A stretch of DNA of 64,000 nucleotides, taken from NCBI GenBank assembly GCA_029817715.1, contig JARUPY010000085.1, positions 5,704,001 through 5,768,000 of the forward strand, in the 5' to 3' direction. This stretch comes from Melastoma dodecandrum. Lineage: Eukaryota > Streptophyta > Magnoliopsida > Myrtales > Melastomataceae. Shown here one piece after another: positions 1 to 11,300 of the stretch. The translations under genes were made by a program, and so were the position numbers. The stretch's first letter is position 1. Every line of letters begins with the position of its first letter. The notes under the pieces were generated by a model. The model was not told where the DNA came from. It worked only from the letters and a program-made list of their open reading frames with translations, and ran no database searches.

Positions 1-549
1 AATAATGCTACAAATGTGTTCGGTGCTGTTGCTGCTGCCAACTCACAGCAGCAGCCGAACCCTAATCCTAATTGGATGCAACCCCCCGTAAATACGGGTT
101 GGGCTGGTTCTGCACCGGGAAACGCCAACATGAATTGGTCTGGAAATGCAAATGCTGGTATGCCTGGTCAGGGTCGACCTCAGGGATCTGGGGCCATGCC
201 AGGATGGAATGCACCACCCAGCCAAGGAGCGTTTGGAAATACACCTAATCCGGGCATGGTACCCCCTAGTCAAGCTCCCCCACCTCAGAACTCAAGCTTT
301 GGTTGGTCTGGGCCTGGGAACAGAGGTGGGTGGATGGGCGACAAGAACCATAACGATGGCAGATACAGGGAGAGAGGGGATCCTGGTTATGGTGGAGGCA
401 GACCCTGGAACAGGCAACCTTCATTCGGGGCCGGTGGCGGCGGTAGGGATCAGGGAGTGTGTTGGTACCAAGACGAGTATGGGAATTGCAGGAGGGGAGC
501 CTCTTGCAAGTTTAGACATGCTGGCGGAAACTCTGGCAACTTAGGGTAG
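1..549 (+). CDS. C-terminal exon of a CCCH zinc-finger protein, NERD/C3H19-like (5' end outside window)
   Basis: The reading frame is open from the first base of the window to a TAG at 547-549, so this is the last exon of a gene that starts upstream. The visible part is low-complexity, rich in Gly, Asn, Pro, Gln and Trp, with repeated G-W and GW/WG-like dipeptides. It ends in one CCCH zinc finger: CWYQDEYGNC followed by CRRGASC and CKFRH, giving C-x8-C-x5-C-x3-H, then a short Gly/Asn tail. A disordered Gly/Pro region followed by a single C-terminal CCCH finger is the arrangement of plant C3H19 (NERD) and C3H44. Those proteins also carry PHD, SWIB, Plus-3 and GYF domains and act in chromatin and small-RNA-directed silencing. 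None of those domains falls in the window, so assignment within the family is inference. Confidence 0.75.
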   Translation, partial: NNATNVFGAVAAANSQQQPNPNPNWMQPPVNTGWAGSAPGNANMNWSGNANAGMPGQGRPQGSGAMPGWNAPPSQGAFGNTPNPGMVPPSQAPPPQNSSFGWSGPGNRGGWMGDKNHNDGRYRERGDPGYGGGRPWNRQPSFGAGGGGRDQGVCWYQDEYGNCRRGASCKFRHAGGNSGNLG

Positions 550-1253
550 TTGTAGCTTATGTCTATGTACAGTAAATATAAGGATGTTTTACTGAGAGTT
601 TTGGTCAGTTGTAGAATTCGACCTGTCTGTCTAAAAGATCGGTCTTTACATGGTAGTCCAGGTAGGAGGACGGACTAGAATAATCCTGTTGTTGTCTTTA
701 GATGTCTTACTAAGCCTGGCTGGAGTTGGAAAGCGTTGTCGGGCGGCCTGAAGCTGTGGTCGCCACAAGGAATTGCAGAACGGTAAGTGGTTTTATGACA
801 AGGTGCGGTAGATGGTCGGAAGAGTAGTTAAACAGTCTCCCAGGAGGGATTAGTGCGCTCTTGTTTGGCGTTGTTTGATTTTTTTTCCCCACTTTCTATT
901 TTGTGGTTGACATTGTTGTTACTACCAGGAAATAATAAATCGGGAAAGAGCTATATTCTAATTCCGGCTCTCGTATGGTCACTCGAGGGAAAGTACCGCA
1001 TTGAAAGAGCTATTTGGGCAGAATCGGGCCTGGTTCGGGCTGCACGATAAGCCCGATAATGATATCTTTTAGCATTTGGGTCTATACTGGACGGGCCGGC
1101 CTGGGCTTGAGAAGGCCCTGATTCAATCCGGTAACTGGAGCTACCCCGTCTTCCTTTTCCTTTTCTGGAGATGAGAGGAGTCGCCTTTTGATTGAAAGAA
1201 GGAAAATTAAAACAGCAGATTTCAGACATCGTCGATCGAAATCAGAAGCAGGG
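550..1253. other. Intergenic: 3' UTR of the CCCH gene and promoter of the next gene
   Basis: No convincing coding sequence. The first 350 bases probably hold the 3' UTR of the CCCH gene. The rest should contain the promoter and 5' UTR of the gene starting at 1254. Short open frames here lack codon bias and any recognisable family. Confidence 0.5.
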
Positions 1254-3734
1254 ATGGACGATCATAGATGCCCTAACCCTAACCCTAACCCTAATCCTAA
1301 TCCTAATCCAGATTCGGTTGCGCCGGCGTCGTCGTTGTACAAGGGGAAGTCATGCAAGGGTTGCTTGTACTATTCCTCCCTCAAGAAGGCCAAGTCTCAG
1401 CACCCGACCTGCGTCGGCATCTCCAGGAAGCTCCAGCAAGGTTGTAGCGCTCGGTCTTTTTTTCGTCTATGGTTTTCTCTCTCTAGTTTTGATCTTGGGG
1501 CTTTTACATGACGATGGGGACGGGGATTTTTTATGTTGAGAGTGGGTGGAGGTTGAAGAGTTTTTTTTTTTTTTTTGGGGGGGGGGGGTTCGATATTCTG
1601 GTAACCTAGGCGTAGAGGAACCACGCCAATCCATCCCAGGGGCGATTGGTTCCTACCCTTGGGATTGTGAGGAGGAGTTGATGTGGGGGAAATGTTATCG
1701 GATCCTTTTGTTTGTTTGTTTGATTGAAAGGGTGATCTGTTCCTGCCGTGAAAAGGGAATGGATGAAGAGGTGTCATTGATGATATATGATTGTGCCCAA
1801 GGAGATGAACTAATGATGCTTATGATGAATATACGTAGTTGAAGTTATGCCTTTAATTTTAAACGCCATTCCTGCAAAAGAAGTTCCAAAGCCTTGTACT
1901 TTTCTGTGTTGTGATCACTTCGTGGCGGTGATTTAGCTTTGGTTGATTTTTTTACCCTAATGTATGTTCGTACTCAAATTGGCAGTGCCTCGCTATACTT
2001 CGGGGAATCCAAATTCTGAGACCTCCAAGGATGGCCTTGCTCTTCTTGACTTTAGGTATGCTTGTCTGGGATACTCGGTCTTCTTGGAGAAAAGCGACCA
2101 GTCGTCAAATCCTCAAGACAAACAGCCAAATCTTCCTTTTTGTGTTGGGCTCGAGGTAATGGACTGTTTTTCCCTATCATGGAACCCTAACTATTTTGTT
2201 GGGTCAGCTTTGTTACCTGATCCGTGTCTTGTGGTGTTTTGTTTGGTTGTAGTGAGATTAACAATCCATGTGGTTGTGTCGTGCGTTCATTATACCAAAA
2301 ATAGAGAAAGAGTTTATGCTACCGGACATCTTTAGCAGCATCTTGCCTTTGCTTGCTTAGGGGTTCTAAATTAGAAGGCATGGGCCTGTCGAGGCACCAT
2401 GAAGTTCCTTTTTATTTTATACCTTGACCCCAATTTCCATTGTAGTCTTTTGGTTTTTCTTCATGGTGTGAGCATGAGGAATTTCAAGGCCCAGTTTGGA
2501 TCATCCATTGAGAAACTAATTTTAATATTTTTAGTAGTAGAACCAAATGGATAGGTATTTGCTCCTTGAAGAGACAAGAAAGACGCTCGTAATACAAAAA
2601 ATAATAGGAAGGAAAGGATCAGATGGAAAGTTCCATTAAGCCTTGTATTAAGTATGCATGGTTAAGTATCAATAGCTCTGAAGTTAAACTATAATAATTT
2701 ACATGTATCACTTTGTTGTGCCAACTATCTATGACGCAAAACCAACCCCTTAGCATAAATCACCAGCTCTTTGCTACCCTTGGCATCCCGTTATCATTTT
2801 TTGATGTATTTCGTATAAAATTGTTTATCAATACTTGTATGTGTTCTCTGAAAGAAGGAAATTATTCTGCTTACATTATTTATGATAGATGTGCTAGGAG
2901 AGCAAAAAAGTTCGCGGAAACTCTGGCTGCAACAGCTTGACAATTAAGGCTTGCTTCGTATATTTTCCCTCTGCATTGGATCACGTTGTGTCTAACATAA
3001 ATTTACTGTTTCAGGTGCTGTTAGATAAAAGAAATAATTCTGCTGGAACTGAACATGCCCCTGCTCATGTTCGTAAACATGAAGGTATACCAAGACAGCA
3101 TTATTATTATATTTATTATTATTTTGATGATGTAATCGCACAAATATCATTGATGGATCAAACAGTATGTAAATAAATCTTTTTGTCATTTGGTTTTGAT
3201 AAAAAATAAAATGTGAACTTTAGTAATGAAGCAAATGCAACATACACCAGTTCACTTTTACGACATTTCATGTTTAACTTAACTTTCAACTTTTGTTACT
3301 TCTCCTCTCCCTTCAATTACATTTCATTTCATTGTCACCATGACAGATTTAACATGCTAATGGGGAAGTCACGTTGAATGATGCTTTCTTTTGGTGTGTT
3401 CTCTGCTTTAGATAATCATGCCTTTCCTCAACGCCGGGCTTACAACACCACAACTTCTACTGGGGACGATTACTTTAGCAGGCAAGTATTTCTGTGCCCC
3501 AATTGACACCTGGCTGTTTTAAAGAAGAATAAGAGAAGTTATTTTCTCTTTCAGCCCCCTTTCTTTCATTGAAGAATAGGATAAGTGGAAACATCTCATT
3601 CTTATTGTTTCAGGTTTAAGAGAAATGCGAGCCTAGTGGCTTCTGGTGTGGCCAAGAATATGAACAAAGTCGGTAACTACATAAAAGAGAGCCTCGATGA
3701 CATATTCTACCCTTACAGGCGTCGACCCAAGTAA
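1254..3734 (+). CDS. Conserved plant protein of unknown function (DUF8204-like), 205 aa
   Basis: Five exons: 1254-1440, 1986-2155, 3015-3084, 3412-3481, 3614-3734. They join in phase to 206 codons including TAA at 3732-3734. The N-terminus is an Asn-Pro repeat (about residues 5-17), then a Cys-rich block (KGKSCKGCLYYSSLKKA, CVGISRKLQQ), then a conserved middle (FRYACLGYSVFLEK, LPFCVGLEVLLDKR). The C-terminus is FSRFKRNASLVASGVAKN leading to a basic YPYRRRPK end. The family is conserved in land plants. I recall it as DUF8204, but that label is unverified and no function is known to me. Intron 4 starts with GCAAGT directly after AG at 3482, a classic GC-AG donor; phase and family conservation require it. 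The proline-asparagine repeat is encoded by telomere-like DNA, described separately. Confidence 0.8.
1271..1309. repeat. Telomere-like CCCTAA/TCCTAA hexamer array inside a coding exon
   Basis: About 39 bases of CCCTAA units grading into TCCTAA units. The array lies wholly within the first exon of the gene at 1254-3734 and reads as alternating Pro and Asn codons. The unit is 6 bp, not the usual plant telomere 7-mer CCCTAAA, so this is a telomere-like microsatellite rather than plant telomeric sequence. Confidence 0.9.
1561..1588. repeat. Homopolymer pair T16 then G12
   Basis: A run of 16 T is followed directly by 12 G in intron 1 of the gene at 1254-3734. It is prone to length variation and sequencing error. 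No gene content. Confidence 0.9.
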
Positions 3735-5405
3735 GATAACGATGGATCCCTGCATACCGATCCCTGAACTGCGCTGATCGAATTGAGCTTTGGCTCCTTA
3801 CCCGCCACCCCTTCGTCGGGAACTCATATCATCTGCAAAGAGTTCGCCATCACTGTCAGCAAGCACAGGCTGAGGCTTTTTTGTATCCTAATAAGCAATT
3901 TTTTTTTTTTTTTTTTAAGTAGTGTCTGGTAATTTGTTTAAAGCTGGAGACACTTCTTATCCGGGTCGTATTAAACTTCTGACGAGTTCTTATAATGTTT
4001 GGTTCATTTTTCACAGCTCAAGTGTAAATATAGTTGTTTGTGCTATGATGATGTTAAGACAGTGGATAGTTCCCCATTACAAGTTGGGATGTAATAAATT
4101 AATATGGGGAGATGACTTGTCCTTGATCATCCAAGAGTGCAACATGTGCATGGAGACGAGAGTCAGTCTTGGACAGGCCTATTCTTGCAATTAGTAAGTA
4201 ATCAAGGCAAGGCCCTCCTTGTCTTAGCGGTTTTTAATCGCATCCAACTGAAACCCGGACGCCAGCGTGTCGGACCCCCGAGAACCCGACCGAGACTTAA
4301 TGGGGGCAAAGTGGATCTGTTTACGGGCTTGGGCATAAGAGCTCGCCCGGCCCGACCAAAGTTCGGCTGCTGATTTCGGTCATGGCCCCCAATCGGCATT
4401 ATTGAATTGGCTTAAGCCCAGCCCGACCCGTATTTATATTATGAAAAAGTTGAGTAACAATGTATTTTATTTTATTGGCCAGTGGATTTGGACCGCCTGG
4501 TTCGGACCCCCCCCTCAAATGATCCGGTTAGTGGGGGTGTGGTGTTAATCCGTTAAGATAATTGCATATAGGATTTAAAATTCATTATAGTCGATTATAA
4601 TGAGAAAATATTGTACGAAACACTTGAAATCGACCGAGACCTCCGGGACGGAGACGTTTCATAAAGGGAGAATGGCCTCCTTATCTAGATCACCGTTTCC
4701 GGAGCTTTTGTAACTTCAATTTAAGGAAACATTAAGTCGATTAAAACATACATTTTTTCATTAATTACGAACTTCTTACCGACATATAACTTGAGTAGTA
4801 TAATAGAAGCAAAGCTCACCGTTTCCGACAAATGCACACCACCAAAAACAAGCCAACAAAATCATTGTAAGCGCGGCTCCATGTTTTGTATAGGGATTCG
4901 GATGGTCAGGTGGGGTAGCACGGCGACTTCTTACAACCATTGAAACTCCCACGTCCTCGCCCACAAATTTTAAACCAAATCTAAACGCAATCAAATATCA
5001 GCCCCATTTTGGAACGATTTCACAATCGAAACGTGCGGATGAAGAAGAAGACGAGGAAGCATTATTCATTTCCTTTTCTTACATCCAAGTCATAATAGTG
5101 GTAGCAGTAGTGGTAATATTGACTCTGGACTTCCATTTCTTCTTCTTCTTTTTTCTAACTCTCCATCCGCCTTATAACACCAAAGACACACACACACACG
5201 TAAATACTAGGTTACACCTTTCTTAAGGTACAAGGATTACAAACCGTGAAGGGCAGCGACGGTCGCGCATCCGCCTTTTGGACTCCTTTGGGACTTGGGG
5301 AAAAACTTTACACAATTCAGTGGTCAATCCTGCCCGGAGAAAAGGGGTTGTAATGTCAAGACTACGAGGGAAGAAGGTTAAAAGGGAAAAGGGGGGATAA
5401 GATGG
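3735..5405. other. Intergenic between convergent genes; no gene seen
   Basis: Lies between the DUF8204-like gene (+) and the 3' end of squalene synthase (-). It includes a T-rich run near 3899-3916 and a GC-rich patch of GCCCG/CCCGAC-type words around 4240-4520, in which I find no transposon ends or protein similarity. The part nearest 5400 should be the SQS 3' UTR. Confidence 0.5.
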
Positions 5406-5856
5406 CTAAGAAGATATCTTATAAACCTGAGTGGTTGATCTGTTGTATGAGAGCCGACCGAAGATGAGTGCCAATATAAGGAACAGGATCATCACCTGCA
5501 TTTGCAATCCTATTTGAGTTAGCTGGTATGTGGTGTATGATATGACTGGCTAGAAGAACTTGTGCGTGTGACACTCTTTTGTCTGTGAAACCAGTCTGGT
5601 TTTCAACATTTTCATCAACTTACCAAGATGGAGCCGTAATTCGGTCCACTTGTGACAATGTATGATTTCCTGTCAGGGACGAAGAAACAGGTTCAGTTAT
5701 TAAGGAAGAAGATGATGACCCAACAACTATGATAAGAGAAAGAAGCCGTCTGTCTTACCTTTTGTTAAGGAAACCGGAATCTTTGCAAGTTTTCTGAATG
5801 GCATCAAGTCTGCTTAGAGTCACAGCGGCATTCGGATCATTCTTGTCAACCTATGG

Positions 5857-5891
<35 letters not shown>

Positions 5892-8800
5892 AATGAAATC
5901 AGATCAGGCAAACAGCCGTATAAAATCATTGAGGATGGCTCGGAAGGATTCATGGAATGGCTGAGATCGTACCTTGGATCTCAACATACAAGAGAAGTCA
6001 AAGAATGCCTCGTACACATCACTCATACATTTAGTCCTGTCGATGACTCTGGCCGTGAGACCTGACGAGTGAGATAGTTGCAGGTGAACATTCCGTCCAG
6101 TTAAGGAAATTGTCCCATACTTCTTTTCTCGATACAGAAATCTTATTTACTCTTTATCAACTATAATTTGTTTCTTCAATCTCTCAGGAGAGAACAATGT
6201 AAGGGCAATATGATATTCTTACCTCTCCTCATCTTAACAACACCTCTGAAAACTTCAACGTTGTTGTAACACATGGCCAATGTTCCAATAGCCATTATCT
6301 GGTGAAAAAGGCAAAGGAGACCATTGCCAAAGAAGTCAAAATAATAGGATTTAGCTGCGGCCATAGACTTTGTCGGTACACAATTCAATTGCAAATTACA
6401 TAGATTCTCTTACTTATCAAAAGATAATGCACCTTTCGGTGCGAGTTGGCTCAGTGAGAATATCAAAATAAGAGCAACAATCTACTGCATGGGAACATCC
6501 CAAGCGCTATGGAAACTGTAACGTAGACCCCAAACGCTTATCTAATGCTACTTTCCTTGACTACCAAAATAAAAAAAAATAAAAAAAAATAAGAGCAACA
6601 GAATGTTGTGCGCAAATTGCCAAAATAAGAGAAAGAAGCAAGAACAAAACAGAAAAACCAATTCTACGCACCCAGAAAGTACTGCAGCATTTCATATCAC
6701 CATCCTTTGCAAAAGTATCCCTAAACAAATACCTGAGGAATGGCACAAAATCGGAATATCGCAGAATCCTTCAGGGCAGACATATACGTTAAGCAGTCTT
6801 CAACATGATATAGGGCATTTGTGACCATGTCATTCAGGCATTGCACTGCCTTTTCTGAGTTCTCTTCGTATTTGAAATCCTGCACCACATGTTGAGGAGT
6901 TATAGCCAGACGGAATAAAAAAGGTAGAACTTTAATCAGAGTGAACAGTCTTTCGTAGATGCCAATTGAAGTCCTAATTTTATCGAGCAAGAGTAATTTC
7001 TACACCGTGGAATTTCCAAAGTTAGTATCCAAAGGCTCATAGTCAAGCACTGCATCATAGAACATACCTCAAGTTTATTGGCATATTTACCCCAGATCTG
7101 CCGAGGCCAAAACATGCGGGATTTCGGAATCTCATTTATGTCCTCAAGATAATCTCTAATGATATTAGTTTTCTGCACATGAAAAAAATGTTTCGGACCA
7201 AAGATAGAAGGTACAAGTAATGGAGATCTTCCAGTTCAATTTCGGTAGAAGTACCTGTAAAAACAAGCCCATAGAATTGGACAGCTCGTCTGAAGCCATA
7301 TCCTCCAACTTGGAGGCATGGAAAAGTTTGGACAATCCAAGTCCGACAAGTCCGGCTACATAGTGGCAGTATTCATCATAATCTTCAGTTGTTTCCACCT
7401 AAAGAAACAGTAAGCAACACCATGAATTAGTGTGTGGGAGGGTATAGCTGGGTCTTCTTGGTGTCTAAAATATGGAGTAAGATATGACACTATCACCAGT
7501 TGGAAAAAGAAAAGAATGCGGAAAGGTCACTAGAAGAAAACCAAAGCAGCTCTCTCTATTTGGCATGTGCTTTTCGCTTCTCACTGCAGTATGCAGCATG
7601 CCAAATTGGACAAAATCAGACAAGATGAGGAAAACAATCACAGTGGATCCAGTAAAAAACTTCATCATGCAAACACATCTGATATAAGTTGGCCGTCACA
7701 GAAAAAGTGGCATTTAATGCAGCACAGGGTGGATCTTGTTATACTCAGATTGTGCAGGATTACCCACCTCTTTGCAGATAAATTTAGCCATTCCTGCGCC
7801 CATCCTTTTGGTAATATCTTCTATTGCCTCCTGGTAACTGCAAAGCATTACCAAAGATAACAAAATAATATTAACATCATTCATCAAACATAACACTTTA
7901 ATTAAATCCATCACTGAGAGAAAAATATCACTAGCCCTAACGATAGATTCACTCAATTGCATATATGTGAACCCACTACAGAGCAGTGGCATTACCCATA
8001 CTAGTTTTTAGCAGATCACATTTCTATGTAAAAATAGAAAAATACCTATACCTACTATCGTAGCTGATAGAATACCGCTCCTAGTCAGACCACTAATTCA
8101 GGGTTCAGAAAATATTACTATAACAGATAAATTGTGCAAAATGTCTGGACCCGCCACAATAATAATATTACTAACGTTTTCAAATGAATTGGCAATTTCG
8201 CAGTCAAAATTGTAAAGAGCACACCTTTTACCAAGCTCCAGAAAAGCAGTAGAAACAAGATGGAACTGGTCCATTAGAACTTTGTAGTGTTTGGTACCAC
8301 CTTTAGAAAGACAGAGGACAATCAGCAAGAGCGCGAAGAAAACAGTCACAGATCAAACAGCGACAAGGATCATTGGAAGAATGACCATTCCACAATAGAC
8401 TTTCAACTTGCAAATAGGAATCTGTATAGGCAGAATGACTAAAAATTTGCCTTGAGCTAAAAACTTTCTAAAACTGAAGTTTGGAATGAATCCCCCCTGC
8501 ACTGTTACGAAACTAGCCAAATACATTAAATACTTACCAACTGAAAATATATTACATTTTGCCATCTAGAAACTTCCTTATATCGTAAACTTACAGAAGC
8601 AATCCTAATTTGACCACCATCTTTCAACCACTTTACCGGTAACATAGTAATCAGAACTTTCTGACCAATACAATGATATTGCAAATTATTAAATGGCAAT
8701 GAGTATTGTTGGACAGTAGATCACTGTTCTAAAGCTATAATCCCAAAATTATTAGTGATTTTCCTCATCAGACATGAGATCTTTATGAACTGAATGATGC

Positions 8801-10243
8801 TAATTGTTTATGAACAACAGTGAATTATCATCCAGGACCTCTGTTTAGATGAGCAGTACCTACACTTTCCAACTCATCTTAACTTCCTTTTAGCTGAGAA
8901 CACATCCTTTATAAATGCAATGAATCCCCCCACGCACTTTTTTAAAGAAAAGGAGATGAAAATAAAAAGAGCAAGACTTACAGGAAAAGTGCCAGTCTTT
9001 ATCATATATGTGTTGATGGAAAGCTTTCAGTATTGGTACTTTAACATCAGTTGCAATGCTTGTATCATCCTCTGAAATGCATCCAGACAACGCATTAAGA
9101 ACCATGTGGCAGGTAAAATGTAATAGCTGAATACACAATGACATACTGCTAAATCTTAATGAGCACGGAACCAAAAAAGTGGTAATTATGCGGATGGTTG
9201 GTCTGGTCATAATTTGAAATACATCACGGCACAGATAAAATTCTACAAGAAAGTTTCTCTTGATGTATATATCTTCTCGCGTTATTATCCAGGGGAAGCT
9301 CTTGAAGAAAATACCACAAAGTTGACCAAAAGAACAGCAGGATAGAAGTTGTCACCAAACATGTGTATACAGCTAAAACTTAGAGCTTTTTCTAAGTTTC
9401 GAGGTTTCAACAAAATGCAGTCAATACGCATAGAAAGAGAAGAATACCAAAGCACTTAAGTTTATAATGACAACGAGAGATTAAGAGACTAACCAACAGT
9501 ATCCAGTGCTCGAAGAACCAAATAAAATATGCATATCTGCAAGAAACCAGAATAAAAAACATTCTTAATGTCTCTTTTCCATCATGCAGTCCAACAACGG
9601 CGACTCAGAAATAACGTGTGCTCAGAGAAAACACTAAATGAATGAACCGACAGAAAAAATACAACGCACTTGTGAAACGAACACGCAAAGCAAAACCAAA
9701 CCATTCATATCTGACAGCATAACAGCAAAAACTTCAGCTTCTCTCCACAAAAGAACACAATCAAATCTACACCACAACATTTTCATCCCGAAAATGAGAA
9801 TCGTCATTCTTTTATAATCATCGCCGGAGCACAATTCACTAATCGTCCAAGATATAGAAACATAGATACTCCTCGAACAACAACAGCCTCTCGTAAATGC
9901 ATATCGGAAACTCAACTTCTCCAGCAAAAGTCCGAGGCGGAGGACGGCATCAAACCAAAAAAAAAAAAAAATCAATAAACAGAAACAGAAGAAAGAGATC
10001 ATCATTGCTATAGGAAAATGGAGATGGGGAGGGGGGAGGGGGATTAACGGCGTCGCGGAGGTCGGGACCGAGTTGCTGGATGACGAGGGCGAAGCTGCGG
10101 GAGACCTTGTGGAGCATGGAGTAGGAGAAAGCCCAGTGAGGCTGGGGAGGGATCTGCTTCCCGGCGCTGAGAACGGCCATCTTGAGCTTGAAGAGTGGGT
10201 AAGCGTCCTCTGGATGCCTAAGGATCGCCCCCATCGTCCCCAT
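5406..10243 (-). CDS. SQS: Squalene synthase (farnesyl-diphosphate farnesyltransferase), 420 aa
   Basis: Condenses two farnesyl diphosphates through presqualene diphosphate to squalene with NADPH at the ER membrane, the first committed step to sterols and triterpenes. Thirteen coding exons on the minus strand: 10243-10049, 9536-9494, 9071-8982, 8300-8225, 7837-7768, 7398-7255, 7172-7068, 6879-6733, 6298-6223, 6061-5973, 5850-5759, 5669-5624, 5495-5406. They total 421 codons including TAG. The N-terminus ([17 protein letters not shown]) and [18 protein letters not shown] are diagnostic. The first Asp-rich motif DTVEDD is at residues 77-82 and the second, DYLED, at 213-217. The last exon encodes the C-terminal anchor ([16 protein letters not shown]) and a short polar tail. 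Length fits plant SQS. The intron before the anchor begins GTAAGTTGA, so retention gives an immediate stop and no anchor. The acceptor tract of exon 11 is a microsatellite. Confidence 0.96.
5860..5889. repeat. (GA)n microsatellite forming the polypyrimidine tract of SQS intron 10
   Basis: About 15 GA units on the + strand. On the coding (minus) strand this is a (TC)n run ending about ten bases before the exon 11 acceptor CCATAG at 5851, so it acts as that intron's pyrimidine tract. Confidence 0.9.
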
Positions 10244-11300
10244 CTCTCCGATTCTGTTGTTATTTGTTACGTTACACTCCTCGGATTGGATGATTGTTGG
10301 AGGGAGAAGGAGGAGGAGGAGGAGGAAGGAGATTTCTTTTCTCTGTCTGTCTGTTTGGGTGGTGGTGTGGGGAATTTAAATTAAAAATATATATTTGTTT
10401 AGTAGTGTTGGGGGGAGAAAGAAAGGTACGGAGGGAGGAGAGTGCGTTGCGCGTGCGTGATTCATTCGTGTGGTGGTGGTGGTCAATCCCGGCGTTCTCC
10501 CATACATTTTCTTCCTGTTTTCTTTTTCCATTATATTTTATTATTTTATATTTAAGATGGGATAAGAAGTTCGCAAATAGCAATGGAATTTGAAAATTTG
10601 GGTATTTTATTTATAAGTGTAATAAAGCCTAATTCACGACCCAACTGCCGAATCTTTTGCATCCTGAACTTTGACTCGATCAGAACACGAGTGTATAACA
10701 ATAAATGTCAAACAAAAGTCCAAGTAAGTGTCCCTGTTGGATTGGTGGGGGTTGATCTCTTTTTTATTTGGGTTTCATCTTACCTTGCCTGATACATTTC
10801 TTTTTCAAACTTTATTTTAATTCTAAAAATGAGCCAAGTAAGTAAAATAATTTACAAAAAACACTTAATTGAATGTATTTCAAGTTACACGTATTTTAAA
10901 TTTAACCGACCTAAAAATACTAAATCATAGTCTACTATATCTTCAACAATTACATCATGCATGGACTTGGGATATTTTCTCTGGAAAAAGACGTGCCAAA
11001 AAGTTAGGCAGATAAGATCCTGATCACCAGTAACATCATTACTTGATCGCATTATTCCATCCAATAAAATTACAAGAAGATATGGCATCTCCTTTTATTA
11101 CGAGTGGGCTTGGTTATAGGCAGGCCCTTGGTAGTCTGTTGTGGATCTTAACCACCCACAGATACTGAGGCCCAACCCAAATGTCACAAAAAAACTAATT
11201 TTTTTTTTTTTTTTTTTGGGTTGGGTTTCCGGACATCCGTCTTAGGTTTTCCAGTCAACTAACTACAGCCTTTTGTCGTCGCCGTCGTCCTTTCGTGGAG
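10244..11300. promoter_or_regulatory. Head-to-head intergenic region between SQS and TIM8
   Basis: About 1.06 kb separates the start codons of SQS (-) and TIM8 (+), so it must hold both promoters and 5' UTRs. Close to SQS is a GGA repeat (10308-10328; TCC on the SQS strand), probably 5' UTR. A T-rich run near 11199-11218 lies before TIM8. I do not see an unambiguous TATA box. Nothing coding was found. Confidence 0.6.

Noticed and set aside
2885..2940. A short frame inside intron 2 of the DUF8204-like gene (ARRAKKFAETLAATA) that looks exon-like
   Set aside because: The gene splices in phase without it, it ends in a stop, and no family member I recall contains it.
4200..4540. GC-rich patch with repeated CCCGAC/GCCCG words, suspected transposon remnant
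   Set aside because: No terminal repeats, target-site duplication or coding remnant could be found by eye.
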